19,155 nucleotides of DNA from Dehalococcoidales bacterium (GTDB taxonomy: Bacteria > Chloroflexota > Dehalococcoidia > Dehalococcoidales > UBA2162): positions 1 to 19,155 of the forward strand of contig JAFGCW010000006.1 of assembly GCA_016932435.1 (NCBI GenBank), written 5' to 3'. The notes under the pieces were generated by a model that was given only the letters and a program-made list of their open reading frames with translations, had not been told where the DNA came from and ran no database searches. The translations under genes and the position numbers were made by a program. Shown piece by piece: positions 9,501 through 16,121 of this stretch. Position 1 is the first letter of the stretch. Every line of letters starts with the position of its first letter.

Positions 9501-10125
9501 CGGCTAGTTTTGCGTCGAAAATCTCATATCCGGGGCTGACAATAATTGCCCCGACGTGCATGATTCCTCGTTTCTTTTTCTGCTTGAAGTCTATCGCCTT
9601 TGCCTGGCAGACAGATTTGCATATGGTGCATTTATCATCGAAATAAAGGCAGGCGTCACGGTTTATAGCAGCGGAAGCGGGGATAGCCTGGGGGCACCAG
9701 ATATCAATCGCTTTTGCAGGTCCGAGATTTTCGTCGAAAGGATTCGAAACCGTGTAAGGACAGTAGGTTGCGCAGTTTCTACAGCCGACGCAGAGATCTT
9801 CATCGACAAATCTGGGCTGCCGGAGTACTGTGACGGTAAAATTCCCGGCTTCACCTTCTACTTTTTCTATCTGGGTATTGGCCAGTATTTTTATGTTGGG
9901 ATGCCGACCGGCATCCGCCATTTTAGGCCCGAGTATTCAGAGAGAACAATCGAGAGTAGGGAAGGTTTTATCCAGCTGGGCCATCTTGCCACCGATCATC
10001 GGTGACTTTTCAACCAGGTATACTTTAAAACCGGAATCGGCAAGGTCGAGAGCGGACTGTATTCCGCTGATTCCTCCTCCAATAACCAGTACCGCTCCTA
10101 CGGGTGAGTTTGTAGCTTCTGTCAT
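6556..10125 (-). CDS. hdrA: Selenocysteine-containing HdrA-HdrA-MvhD fusion flavoprotein (in-frame TGA at 9937-9939)
   Basis: I read this as one 1189-residue protein. It is open from ATG 10125 to TGA 9939-9937, and the same frame continues without a gap to 6556. Residues 1-62 are the FAD Rossmann start (GGGISG at 16-21) running into FPTLDCSL; the TGA is residue 63, then ILGPKM and GRHPNI, the usual HdrA continuation. Next come an inserted ferredoxin (C112, C115, C118, C122; C159, C166, C169, C173), the rest of the flavin domain, and a second HdrA unit from about residue 455 ([12 protein letters not shown]) with its own Rossmann motif near 598. That unit lacks the Cys loop. A two-cluster ferredoxin follows near 941-985, then an MvhD domain ([27 protein letters not shown]) near 1025-1130 and a low-complexity tail. 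It probably bifurcates electrons at its flavin. The start overlaps the ferredoxin stop (TAATG). Confidence 0.85.
9899..9939 (-). promoter_or_regulatory. UGA(Sec) codon and bacterial SECIS-like hairpin
   Basis: The TGA occupies 9939-9937. Starting 21 nt after it on the minus strand, GGATGCC (9916-9910) pairs perfectly with GGCATCC (9905-9899) around the tetraloop GGTC. Bacterial SECIS elements such as that of E. coli fdhF sit just downstream of UGA and expose a GU (GGUCU) in the apical loop for SelB. The loop sequence, the distance and the coding position all fit. The hairpin also encodes the conserved DAGRHP region, so some of it is constrained by protein sequence. Confidence 0.75.
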
Positions 10126-10595
10126 TAAAGCTCCTCCACAACTACCGTTTCATCCTCATCTTCGACCTCTTCTTCTACTTCAATTTCTTCATATGTAAGA
10201 GCCTCGGTTCCGCACCACTGAACACATAGGGGACCGTCTTCGGGCATTGGTTCTCCGCACATATCGCATTCTAATGCCAGACCGGAATCCGGTTCGTGGA
10301 AAATTTCTCTGGAAGGGCAGGCCTGTCGGCAAAACGAACATTCACCATATTCTTTTCCGTCGATTACAATGACATTTCTGCCGATGCATTCTACCTCGGT
10401 ATATTTACCTGCCCTTATCGGTAGATAAATATCAGTATCCTCGCAACGAAATACCTGGATGCGTGATCTTGCCGGATTAACGATACTGTACTTAGGTTCG
10501 GCATGGTAGGCAGCACAGACTACTTCGCACGCACGGCATCCAGTGCATTTATCTGCGTTTACCTTAATCGTCTTGATTGTCCTTGTTCTTATCAT
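10125..10595 (-). CDS. bamC: BamC-like polyferredoxin subunit (about three [4Fe-4S] clusters)
   Basis: This 156-residue ferredoxin closely resembles BamC, the electron-transfer subunit that partners the tungsten subunit BamB in class II benzoyl-CoA reductase. Cluster ligands visible are C17, C20, C23, C27 and, downstream, C86, C89, C93, C110, C113, C124 and C128, in the order typical of HycB/BamC-type proteins ([24 protein letters not shown]...LCVQWC). PARSRI and the [17 protein letters not shown] block are also characteristic as I remember the family. The tail is a highly acidic run ([12 protein letters not shown]), which may help it dock. AAAAGGG precedes the ATG. Its stop overlaps the next start by one base. 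Confidence 0.85.
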   Translation of the reverse strand: MIRTRTIKTIKVNADKCTGCRACEVVCAAYHAEPKYSIVNPARSRIQVFRCEDTDIYLPIRAGKYTEVECIGRNVIVIDGKEYGECSFCRQACPSREIFHEPDSGLALECDMCGEPMPEDGPLCVQWCGTEALTYEEIEVEEEVEDEDETVVVEEL

Positions 10596-10615
10596 CTTAA
10601 TCCCTTTTATCAGCG

Positions 10616-10654
10616 AATAATATTTAATCCGCGAAATTGCGGAAAAGTATTATT
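10616..10654 (-). other. Intercistronic stem-loop after the bamB-like gene
   Basis: Just after the stop codon of the BamB-like gene, AATAATA (10616-10622) can pair with TATTATT (10648-10654), enclosing a perfect TCCGC/GCGGA stem (10628-10632 with 10639-10643) and a 6-nt loop. No U-run follows, so it does not look like a terminator. It may protect the 3' end of the catalytic-subunit message or tune expression between the two genes. Confidence 0.45.
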
Positions 10655-10657
10655 TCT

Positions 10658-12565
10658 CTAGAAGATACCTCGCTTGACGAAATCTTCAGCAATATATCCT
10701 AACTGTAATTTTTCAAGCGTTTCCTTTGTCGGTACCCCGTCCTTGTTCCAGCCACGGTACTCATAATAATCATCAAGAAGTTTCTGTTCGAATTCATGGT
10801 CTCTTACCGCCCAGTGGTCTGCTGGTGGTACTTCATCAGCCCGACGCATACCCCGTCTGATATTCAATGCCCGTATCAGATTACGAATTCTTGTGCCGGT
10901 TTCCCAGAGACTTTTTTCATCGAAATCCATACCTGTAGCCAGATTGATAATAGTAGGAAGATTATGAATATGATAAGCGACTCTACCGCCGAATTGCCCT
11001 CTGAATGATGATAAGAATCCGCAAATTCCATCGGAATCATCGAGAGTATGCATCATTTCGTTCCACTCAGTGATAGCACAGGATGCTTCGTTGGATATCT
11101 CATTACGTTTTTCCCAGTTGAGGAAATACTGCTTGAATTTTTCGTCAGGAACGGCTTCCCAGTCATCCACGAATACTTGCCGTTCTTCCATAGTCGGCAT
11201 AGGGTCCTGTGGGAAGGAGCCTTCGATCTGGGTAATAGCCATCTTATTTCCGGTTGCTATCATCAGGAAATAAGGAGGATTCAATTTCCCCAGTTTTATT
11301 GGGAGTTGCTCGAATTTCTTCACGGTATTATGGTCGAAAGCTTCGGCCCCGTTGCCTATCTGACGGGCTGCATGGTAAACACCGTTCGCCAGAATATCAC
11401 CGATTCCTTCCCTCCTGACTATCTTATCCATAATATAATAGAACCTGCTCCTGATATCTTCAGGCATTCCCGGGAAATCTTTTTCGGTAAGGATGCCTGC
11501 ATCAAGTAATTCAAGCGCGAAAGCAATTATTTGAGGTGTAGAATAGGCATCTAAACCATATTCCGTGGCAACAGGCAGTATCTCGTAACTGAAATCCAAT
11601 TCCTGGAAAGATGCCATGTGATACGTATCCTTAGCGTAGCACTTATAAGAGAAACGCCGCCGATCAGGCCAGTTAATGACATTATGGCAACTCTTAGGGC
11701 AGTTATAGCAACCGGTCTGGCGTGGCATATGGTCGTACTTTAGCCGTGTGAATCTATCTTCGATTTCATCGGTCCAGTAATCCTTTATGCGTGTACGGGC
11801 GTTACCCCAGGCAAAATTATTATGATGAAAGCTGTCATCTTCATCAACCGCCATCCAGTCACCCACATGCTCGCTGTTTTTCATGATGATACGCAAATCC
11901 TGGCACAGCTGGAATAATTCCGCGGGATGTGCGACGTGGATATCCTGGGTGCCGCGTACTACTATTGCCTTGACTCGCTTGTCTCCCATGATCGCGCCGA
12001 CACCGGCACGGGAGGCGCAGGCATCACTGTGGTCAATGGATGCGGTAAATACTCTGTTTTCACCGGCAAGACCTATTGCCGCAACCTGGGCTTTTTCCTG
12101 CCCGAGTTCTTCCCGTAGAAGGGTGGCAGTATCATGTGTACCCATACCGGCAAGGTGTGACGCATCTCTTATCTCAACCTTGTCATTGTGAATCCATATA
12201 TATACCAGACTAGGGGCTTTACCTTTAAGAATGATTTTATCGTAACCGGCATATTTCATTTCCGGACCGAAATAGCTGCCCATAAGAGAATGTGCCTGGA
12301 GATTCGTCTGGGGAGAAAAGGTGTTTACGGCAACTCGATTCGCTCCCGGAACCGGTGTGCCGTGTAGTAAACCCGTACTGAAGATAAGTAGATTCTCCTC
12401 CGAAAACGGTTCGGTGTCGGGAGGGACTCTGTCCCAGAGTATTTTGGCTGCCGTCCCCTGACCTCCAAGATATAACTGGGCGTTCCTGATATCGGTTTCT
12501 ACCTTTTCAATACTTCCGGTAGTCAGGTCGATTTCAAGATTATATCCAGTCTCTCCGTACCTCAT
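10658..12565 (-). CDS. bamB: BamB-like tungsten oxidoreductase (aldehyde:ferredoxin oxidoreductase family)
   Basis: This 635-residue protein is of full family length and belongs to the AOR superfamily, whose members bind a tungsten bis-pyranopterin and one [4Fe-4S] cluster. The cluster motif is C286-x2-C289-x3-C293, with a distant fourth ligand probably near C515 (DGICGFLSS). The start (MRYGETGYNLEIDLTTGSIE), the block LLIFSTGLLHGTPVPGANR and the end (RGWNKDGVPTKE...LGYIAEDFVKRG) resemble BamB, the ring-reducing subunit of class II benzoyl-CoA reductase, more than ordinary aldehyde oxidoreductases. This is recognition from memory, not a search. An immediate BamC-like partner supports it. An aldehyde or other acyl-CoA substrate remains possible. 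GGGAG lies 8 nt before the ATG. It is first in the minus-strand operon. Confidence 0.85.
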   Translation of the reverse strand: MRYGETGYNLEIDLTTGSIEKVETDIRNAQLYLGGQGTAAKILWDRVPPDTEPFSEENLLIFSTGLLHGTPVPGANRVAVNTFSPQTNLQAHSLMGSYFGPEMKYAGYDKIILKGKAPSLVYIWIHNDKVEIRDASHLAGMGTHDTATLLREELGQEKAQVAAIGLAGENRVFTASIDHSDACASRAGVGAIMGDKRVKAIVVRGTQDIHVAHPAELFQLCQDLRIIMKNSEHVGDWMAVDEDDSFHHNNFAWGNARTRIKDYWTDEIEDRFTRLKYDHMPRQTGCYNCPKSCHNVINWPDRRRFSYKCYAKDTYHMASFQELDFSYEILPVATEYGLDAYSTPQIIAFALELLDAGILTEKDFPGMPEDIRSRFYYIMDKIVRREGIGDILANGVYHAARQIGNGAEAFDHNTVKKFEQLPIKLGKLNPPYFLMIATGNKMAITQIEGSFPQDPMPTMEERQVFVDDWEAVPDEKFKQYFLNWEKRNEISNEASCAITEWNEMMHTLDDSDGICGFLSSFRGQFGGRVAYHIHNLPTIINLATGMDFDEKSLWETGTRIRNLIRALNIRRGMRRADEVPPADHWAVRDHEFEQKLLDDYYEYRGWNKDGVPTKETLEKLQLGYIAEDFVKRGIF

Positions 12566-12653
12566 CTGTAAACTCCCTGAAGATTAATCAACCAAAAATG
12601 GCTGTACTAGTGAAAGGTAATCGAGTGTCCGGTGAAGTGATGATATTATACCC

Positions 12654-12664
12654 GTATGTCACTA
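12654..12664 (-). promoter_or_regulatory. TAGTGACATAC motif facing the bamB-like operon
   Basis: TAGTGACATAC reads on the minus strand, ending 88 bp before the start of the BamB-like gene, in the transcribed leader if the promoter at 12697-12725 is used. A TATAAT lies three bases further (12650-12645), so the motif could also overlap an alternative promoter. An identical copy in the opposite orientation is at 12909-12919. Confidence 0.45.
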
Positions 12665-12696
12665 ATATCATGCTGCGTGTATACAACGTCATAAGA

Positions 12697-12725
12697 ATAT
12701 TAACACGCATACTATGATGTGTCAA
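12697..12725 (-). promoter_or_regulatory. Promoter of the bamB-like operon
   Basis: On the minus strand TTGACA (12725-12720), a 17-bp spacer and TAATAT (12702-12697) form a sigma70-like promoter. It gives a leader of about 125 nt before the ATG at 12565. The spacer includes the complement of CATACTATG (12708-12716), also found at the paaX start, so a regulator bound there would block polymerase. Confidence 0.55.
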
Positions 12726-12740
12726 TATGAATGACGAGAT

Positions 12741-12750
12741 ACACGGTATC
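12741..12750 (+). repeat. ACACGGTATC direct repeat, copy 1
   Basis: ACACGGTATC at 12741-12750 recurs exactly at 12852-12861. The start-to-start distance is 111 bp, about 10.5 helical turns. Copy 1 lies upstream of the minus-strand promoter, and copy 2 overlaps the plus-strand -35 element. Confidence 0.4.
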
Positions 12751-12846
12751 AAATAGTATCATAAAATTATGGTAAGATTCCATCGATAAAAACAACAAGC
12801 CATGGATTTCAATAGTATTGTCAGTCTCGAAATGCGGTCATTACTA

Positions 12847-12876
12847 TTGACACACGGTATCGTGACATGTCATTAT
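12847..12876 (+). promoter_or_regulatory. Possible promoter of the hdrD-hdrA operon
   Basis: TTGACA (12847-12852) is followed at 18 bp by CATTAT (12871-12876), a 4 of 6 match to TATAAT. Transcription would start near 12883 and give a leader of about 85 nt. A second, weaker option is GTGACA (12911-12916) with TATAGG (12935-12940). The -35 overlaps the second ACACGGTATC repeat. Confidence 0.45.
12852..12861 (+). repeat. ACACGGTATC direct repeat, copy 2
   Basis: Second exact copy of the 10-bp repeat. Its first base is the last base of the TTGACA element at 12847-12852, so a bound protein would interfere with or contact RNA polymerase at this promoter. Confidence 0.4.
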
Positions 12877-12885
12877 GAATATGAC
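12869..12885. repeat. GTCAT-N7-ATGAC inverted repeat, possible operator
   Basis: GTCAT (12869-12873) and ATGAC (12881-12885) form a perfect palindrome around TATGAAT, over the proposed -10 region of the plus-strand promoter. A related site, GTCA-N7-TGAC, lies at 12721-12735 over the -35 of the opposite promoter, with the shared core ATGAA. The pairing with both promoters suggests operator function. Confidence 0.4.
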
Positions 12886-12908
12886 GTTATTTATACGCTT
12901 CCACGTAA

Positions 12909-12919
12909 TAGTGACATAC
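12909..12919 (+). promoter_or_regulatory. TAGTGACATAC motif facing the hdrD-hdrA operon
   Basis: This is an exact 11-bp copy of the motif at 12654-12664, in the opposite orientation. Each copy therefore points in the same sense toward its own operon. It ends 49 bp before the HdrD-like start codon. Confidence 0.45.
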
Positions 12920-12968
12920 TTATTTTATCGGAAATATAGGAAATTGAACCGGAAAGGTACGGAATGAG

Positions 12969-14117
12969 ATGCAAGCATTAACTCCATACCCGGAAGTAAT
13001 TGATCTTATCAAGGAAGAGGGCGGTGATCCTCTTAAATTATGCTATCAGTGCGGAACGTGTTCGGCTACATGTCCATGGAATCTGGTGAAAAATTTTATT
13101 GTCCGGAAGATAATGCACCAGGGACAGTTAGGACTCATTGATTTCGAGAGTGAAGAATTATGGATGTGCGCTACCTGTAAAGCATGTGTGGACAGGTGTC
13201 CAAGAGGAGTCGCTATTATCGATGTTATGAGGGCAATGCGCAGAGCGGTCGTTGAATTCAGCGTGGGTGGTATTCCTGATGGTCTACGAATATCGATGAA
13301 AAACATATCGGCCACTGGGAACCCTCTTGGTGAGTCAGAGGAAAACCGCGCGGATTGGGCGAAGGACCTTGACGTTAAGCCATACGTAAAAGGTATGGAT
13401 GTTCTTTATTTTTCCTGCTGTATACCTGCCTATGATCCGAGTGCCCAGAGAGTTGCAAAAGCCACCGCAAGCGTGTTGAAGAAAGCCGGAGTAAATTTTG
13501 GGATACTGGGTACCTTGGAAAAATGTTGCGGTGAAAGTGTTCGTAAAGCCGGTGACGAAAATCTCTTCAAAACACTCGCGGAAACCAATATAAGTAACTT
13601 CAAAGAAGCTGGTGTTACAAAGATAGTAACTACTTCATCTCATTGCTATAATACCTTCAAGAACGAATATCCTGAACTAGGTGGCGAATTCGAAGTACTT
13701 CATGCTTCCCAGTTTATTGCCGAACTGATCGACGAAGGGAAAATTACCTTCTCAAAAGAGATAAACAAGAAAGTCACCTACCATGACGCCTGTTATCTTG
13801 GCAGGCATAATGGTGTTTATGATGAACCGAGGAAAGTTCTCCAGAGTATACCTGGTGTTGAACTGGTAGAGATGGCTGATTACCGTGAAAACAGCTTATG
13901 CTGTGGTGGTGGTGGTGGAAGAATTTGGATGGATACTAAAAAGGGTGAACGGTTCAGTGATTTGCGTATCGAGCAGGCGATAGAAACAGGCGCTGAAATT
14001 CTCGCTGCAGCCTGCCCTTATTGTATTCTTAACTTCGAAGACAGCCTTCGTTCCGGAGAAAACGAAGACGCTCTGGTTATTAAAGATATCGCCGAACTTG
14101 TCGACGAAGCGATATAG
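12969..14117 (+). CDS. hdrD: HdrD/BamD-like iron-sulfur protein (HdrC and HdrB fused)
   Basis: This 382-residue protein joins an HdrC-like ferredoxin domain (C25, C28, C31, C35; C67, C70, C73, C77) to an HdrB-like part with two CCG domains. The first CCG domain has SCC, KCCGE and SSHC; the second has DACYLG, LCCGGGGGR and CPYC. In the first, the usual CxxC is SxxC (SSHC), which is common in HdrD-like proteins of this type. Its layout is that of BamD in the class II benzoyl-CoA reductase complex, and also of HdrD. It likely accepts or donates electrons at the end of a chain involving the following HdrA proteins. It is the first gene of the plus-strand operon, and its stop is 21 nt before the next start. 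The start is ATG 12969, after GGAATGAG. Confidence 0.88.
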   Translation: MQALTPYPEVIDLIKEEGGDPLKLCYQCGTCSATCPWNLVKNFIVRKIMHQGQLGLIDFESEELWMCATCKACVDRCPRGVAIIDVMRAMRRAVVEFSVGGIPDGLRISMKNISATGNPLGESEENRADWAKDLDVKPYVKGMDVLYFSCCIPAYDPSAQRVAKATASVLKKAGVNFGILGTLEKCCGESVRKAGDENLFKTLAETNISNFKEAGVTKIVTTSSHCYNTFKNEYPELGGEFEVLHASQFIAELIDEGKITFSKEINKKVTYHDACYLGRHNGVYDEPRKVLQSIPGVELVEMADYRENSLCCGGGGGRIWMDTKKGERFSDLRIEQAIETGAEILAAACPYCILNFEDSLRSGENEDALVIKDIAELVDEAI

Positions 14118-14138
14118 AGAAGTTTGGAGGCCTGTTCA

Positions 14139-16112
14139 ATGGATGAGAAACCTCGAATTGGCGTTTATGTGTGTCACTGTGGGCTGAATATTGCCGGCGT
14201 AGTCGATGTAGCATCGGTCGCCGAATATGCAGCCGGCCTTCCCAATGTAGTAGTGGCGAAAGACTATATGTATATGTGTTCGGACCCCGGTCAGAATATG
14301 ATTAAGGAAGATATTAAAGAACATAACCTGAACAGAGTAGTAGTTGCTTCATGTTCTCCGATGCTTCATGAACACACCTTTAGAGTAGCTTGCCAGGAGG
14401 CCGGAATCAATCCTTATATGTTTGAAATGGCGAATATTCGCGAGCAGGATGCCTGGGTTACGGCCGATAAAGACAATGCCACCGAGAAAGCAAAATCGAC
14501 GGTAGAAGCTGCCGTCCGATGGGTGCAATACCAGCAGCCACTGGAAGTCAGGGAAGTATCGGTAAACCCGAATGTGATGGTGGTTGGCGGCGGTATTGCA
14601 GGGATGAGAGCGGCTCTCGATATAGCCAACTCAGGAAACAAAGTTTATCTGGTTGAACGTGAACCCAGCATTGGCGGCCATATGGCCCAATTCGATAAGA
14701 CCTTCCCGACACTCGACTGCGCAAGCTGCATTTTTACTCCTCTTCTCAGTGAAGTCGGACGAAACGATAATATCGAATTAATGGCCTACAGCGAAGTTGA
14801 GGAAGTGAGTGGTTATATAGGGAACTTCACAATAAAGGTCAGGAAGAAAGCACGGTATATCGATGCCGATAAATGCACCGGATGCGGTACCTGTGTTGAA
14901 AAATGTCCCTTTAAGGTGATCAGTACCTTCGATGAAGGATTGAAAGAAAGAAAGGTTGTTTATATTCCTTTCGCGCAGGCAATACCGAATGTAGCGACAA
15001 TCGATGGCGAACATTGTAAATATCTGGCCGACGGAAAATGCGGTGCCTGTAAGAAATTCTGCCAGGCTGATGCTGTTGATTTTGATCAGAAGGATGAAAT
15101 CGTTGAGGTGGATGTCGGGTCGGTTATTCTCGCCACAGGTTATGATACATTCGATGCTGCACAGATCGAGCGATACGGTTACGGTAAATATGATAATGTC
15201 ATTACGGCTCTCCAGTTTGAAAGAATGAGTAATGCGTCGGGACCGACACTGGGACAGATACAATTAAAAGACGGATCGAACCCGGAAAGTGTGGCAATCG
15301 TACACTGTGTCGGCAGCCGGGATACCAACTATCACGAATACTGTTCGAGAGTCTGCTGTATGTACGCCCTGAAGTACTCGCACCTTATCAAGGAAAAGAC
15401 TGAAGCAAATGTATACCAGATGTACATCGATATGAGGTGTTATGGCAAAGGCTACGAAGAATTTTACAACAGGCTTGCTGATGAGGGTACAACCTTTATA
15501 AGAGGTAAAGTAGGACAGATAACGGACAAGGCTATTAACGATGAAGAACAAGGTAAGTTAATTGTCGTCGTAGAAGATACTCTACTCGGCAGTATTATCC
15601 GAGTTCCGGTAGATATGGTCGTCCTGTGTACGGCGCTCGAACCGAGAGCAGACGCAAATGAGGTTGCCCAGTTATTCGGTATAAACCGGAGTGCCGACGG
15701 GTTCTTCCTTGAAAGGCATCCGAAACTTGACCCGGTCGCAACAATGAGTGACGGACTGTATTTAGCAGGATGCTGTCAGGGACCGAAAGACATTCCGGAC
15801 ACAGTTGCCCAGGCTTCGGCGGCAGCTGGCAAGGTCTTGTCCATGATAAGCAGGGGAAAGGTGGAGGTTGAAGCCGCTACTGCGTATGTCGACGAGGAAG
15901 TATGCACCGGGTGCGGACAGTGCGTTGCGGTATGTGCTTATAAAGCTATCGAGATAGACGAGAAACGGAAAATAGCGGAGGTCAATGCGGCCCTGTGCAA
16001 GGGATGTGGAGCCTGCGCCGCTCAATGTCCGTCAAGCGCAATACAACATAAGAACTGGACACCGAAGCAGTTTTTCGAGAAAGTAGACGCGGCTACACGC
16101 GAGTATCTATAG
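14139..16112 (+). CDS. hdrA: HdrA-type flavin and iron-sulfur protein (single unit)
   Basis: This is a 657-residue canonical-length HdrA. The order is: N-terminal domain with C12 and C14 (VYVCHCGLNIAG), FAD Rossmann motif near 146-160 (VVGGGIAGMRAAL), Cys loop TLDC194-A-S-C197, inserted ferredoxin (C246, C249, C252, C256; C301, C304, C308), the flavin domain's second half, and a C-terminal two-cluster ferredoxin from C589 (CTGCGQC, CKGCGACAAQC). I start at ATG 14139 because TTGGAGG lies 8 nt upstream; an in-frame TTG at 14124 is within that ribosome site. In known Hdr complexes HdrA carries the bifurcating FAD. Here the loop has Cys where the minus-strand paralog has the TGA codon. Confidence 0.92.
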   Translation: MDEKPRIGVYVCHCGLNIAGVVDVASVAEYAAGLPNVVVAKDYMYMCSDPGQNMIKEDIKEHNLNRVVVASCSPMLHEHTFRVACQEAGINPYMFEMANIREQDAWVTADKDNATEKAKSTVEAAVRWVQYQQPLEVREVSVNPNVMVVGGGIAGMRAALDIANSGNKVYLVEREPSIGGHMAQFDKTFPTLDCASCIFTPLLSEVGRNDNIELMAYSEVEEVSGYIGNFTIKVRKKARYIDADKCTGCGTCVEKCPFKVISTFDEGLKERKVVYIPFAQAIPNVATIDGEHCKYLADGKCGACKKFCQADAVDFDQKDEIVEVDVGSVILATGYDTFDAAQIERYGYGKYDNVITALQFERMSNASGPTLGQIQLKDGSNPESVAIVHCVGSRDTNYHEYCSRVCCMYALKYSHLIKEKTEANVYQMYIDMRCYGKGYEEFYNRLADEGTTFIRGKVGQITDKAINDEEQGKLIVVVEDTLLGSIIRVPVDMVVLCTALEPRADANEVAQLFGINRSADGFFLERHPKLDPVATMSDGLYLAGCCQGPKDIPDTVAQASAAAGKVLSMISRGKVEVEAATAYVDEEVCTGCGQCVAVCAYKAIEIDEKRKIAEVNAALCKGCGACAAQCPSSAIQHKNWTPKQFFEKVDAATREYL

Positions 16113-16121
16113 AGAAAAGGT

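Larger units (their letters stand above)
12566..12968. promoter_or_regulatory. Divergent intergenic control region between the two redox operons
   Basis: This 403-bp A+T-rich stretch contains no convincing ORF. It separates the BamB-like gene (minus) from the HdrD-like gene (plus). It holds a promoter for each direction, an 11-bp motif in inverted orientation near its two ends, a 10-bp direct repeat, and TGTCA/TGACA half-sites in several arrangements. Each is listed separately. The density of repeats implies binding of at least one regulator. Confidence 0.7.

Noticed and set aside
6556..10125. Treating the fusion gene as a pseudogene or as two separate genes (9937-10125 and 6556-9921)
   Set aside because: The frame is unbroken across the TGA, the TGA sits at a conserved redox Cys, a SECIS-like hairpin follows, and the rest is intact for over 1100 residues. 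The supposed second start lacks a ribosome site and begins in the middle of the conserved PKM..GRHPNI block.
12566..12968. CRISPR-like array or small RNA gene in the divergent spacer
   Set aside because: Repeats are 9-19 bp, irregularly spaced and placed at promoters, which fits operators. No tRNA, rRNA or CRISPR pattern is visible anywhere in the window.
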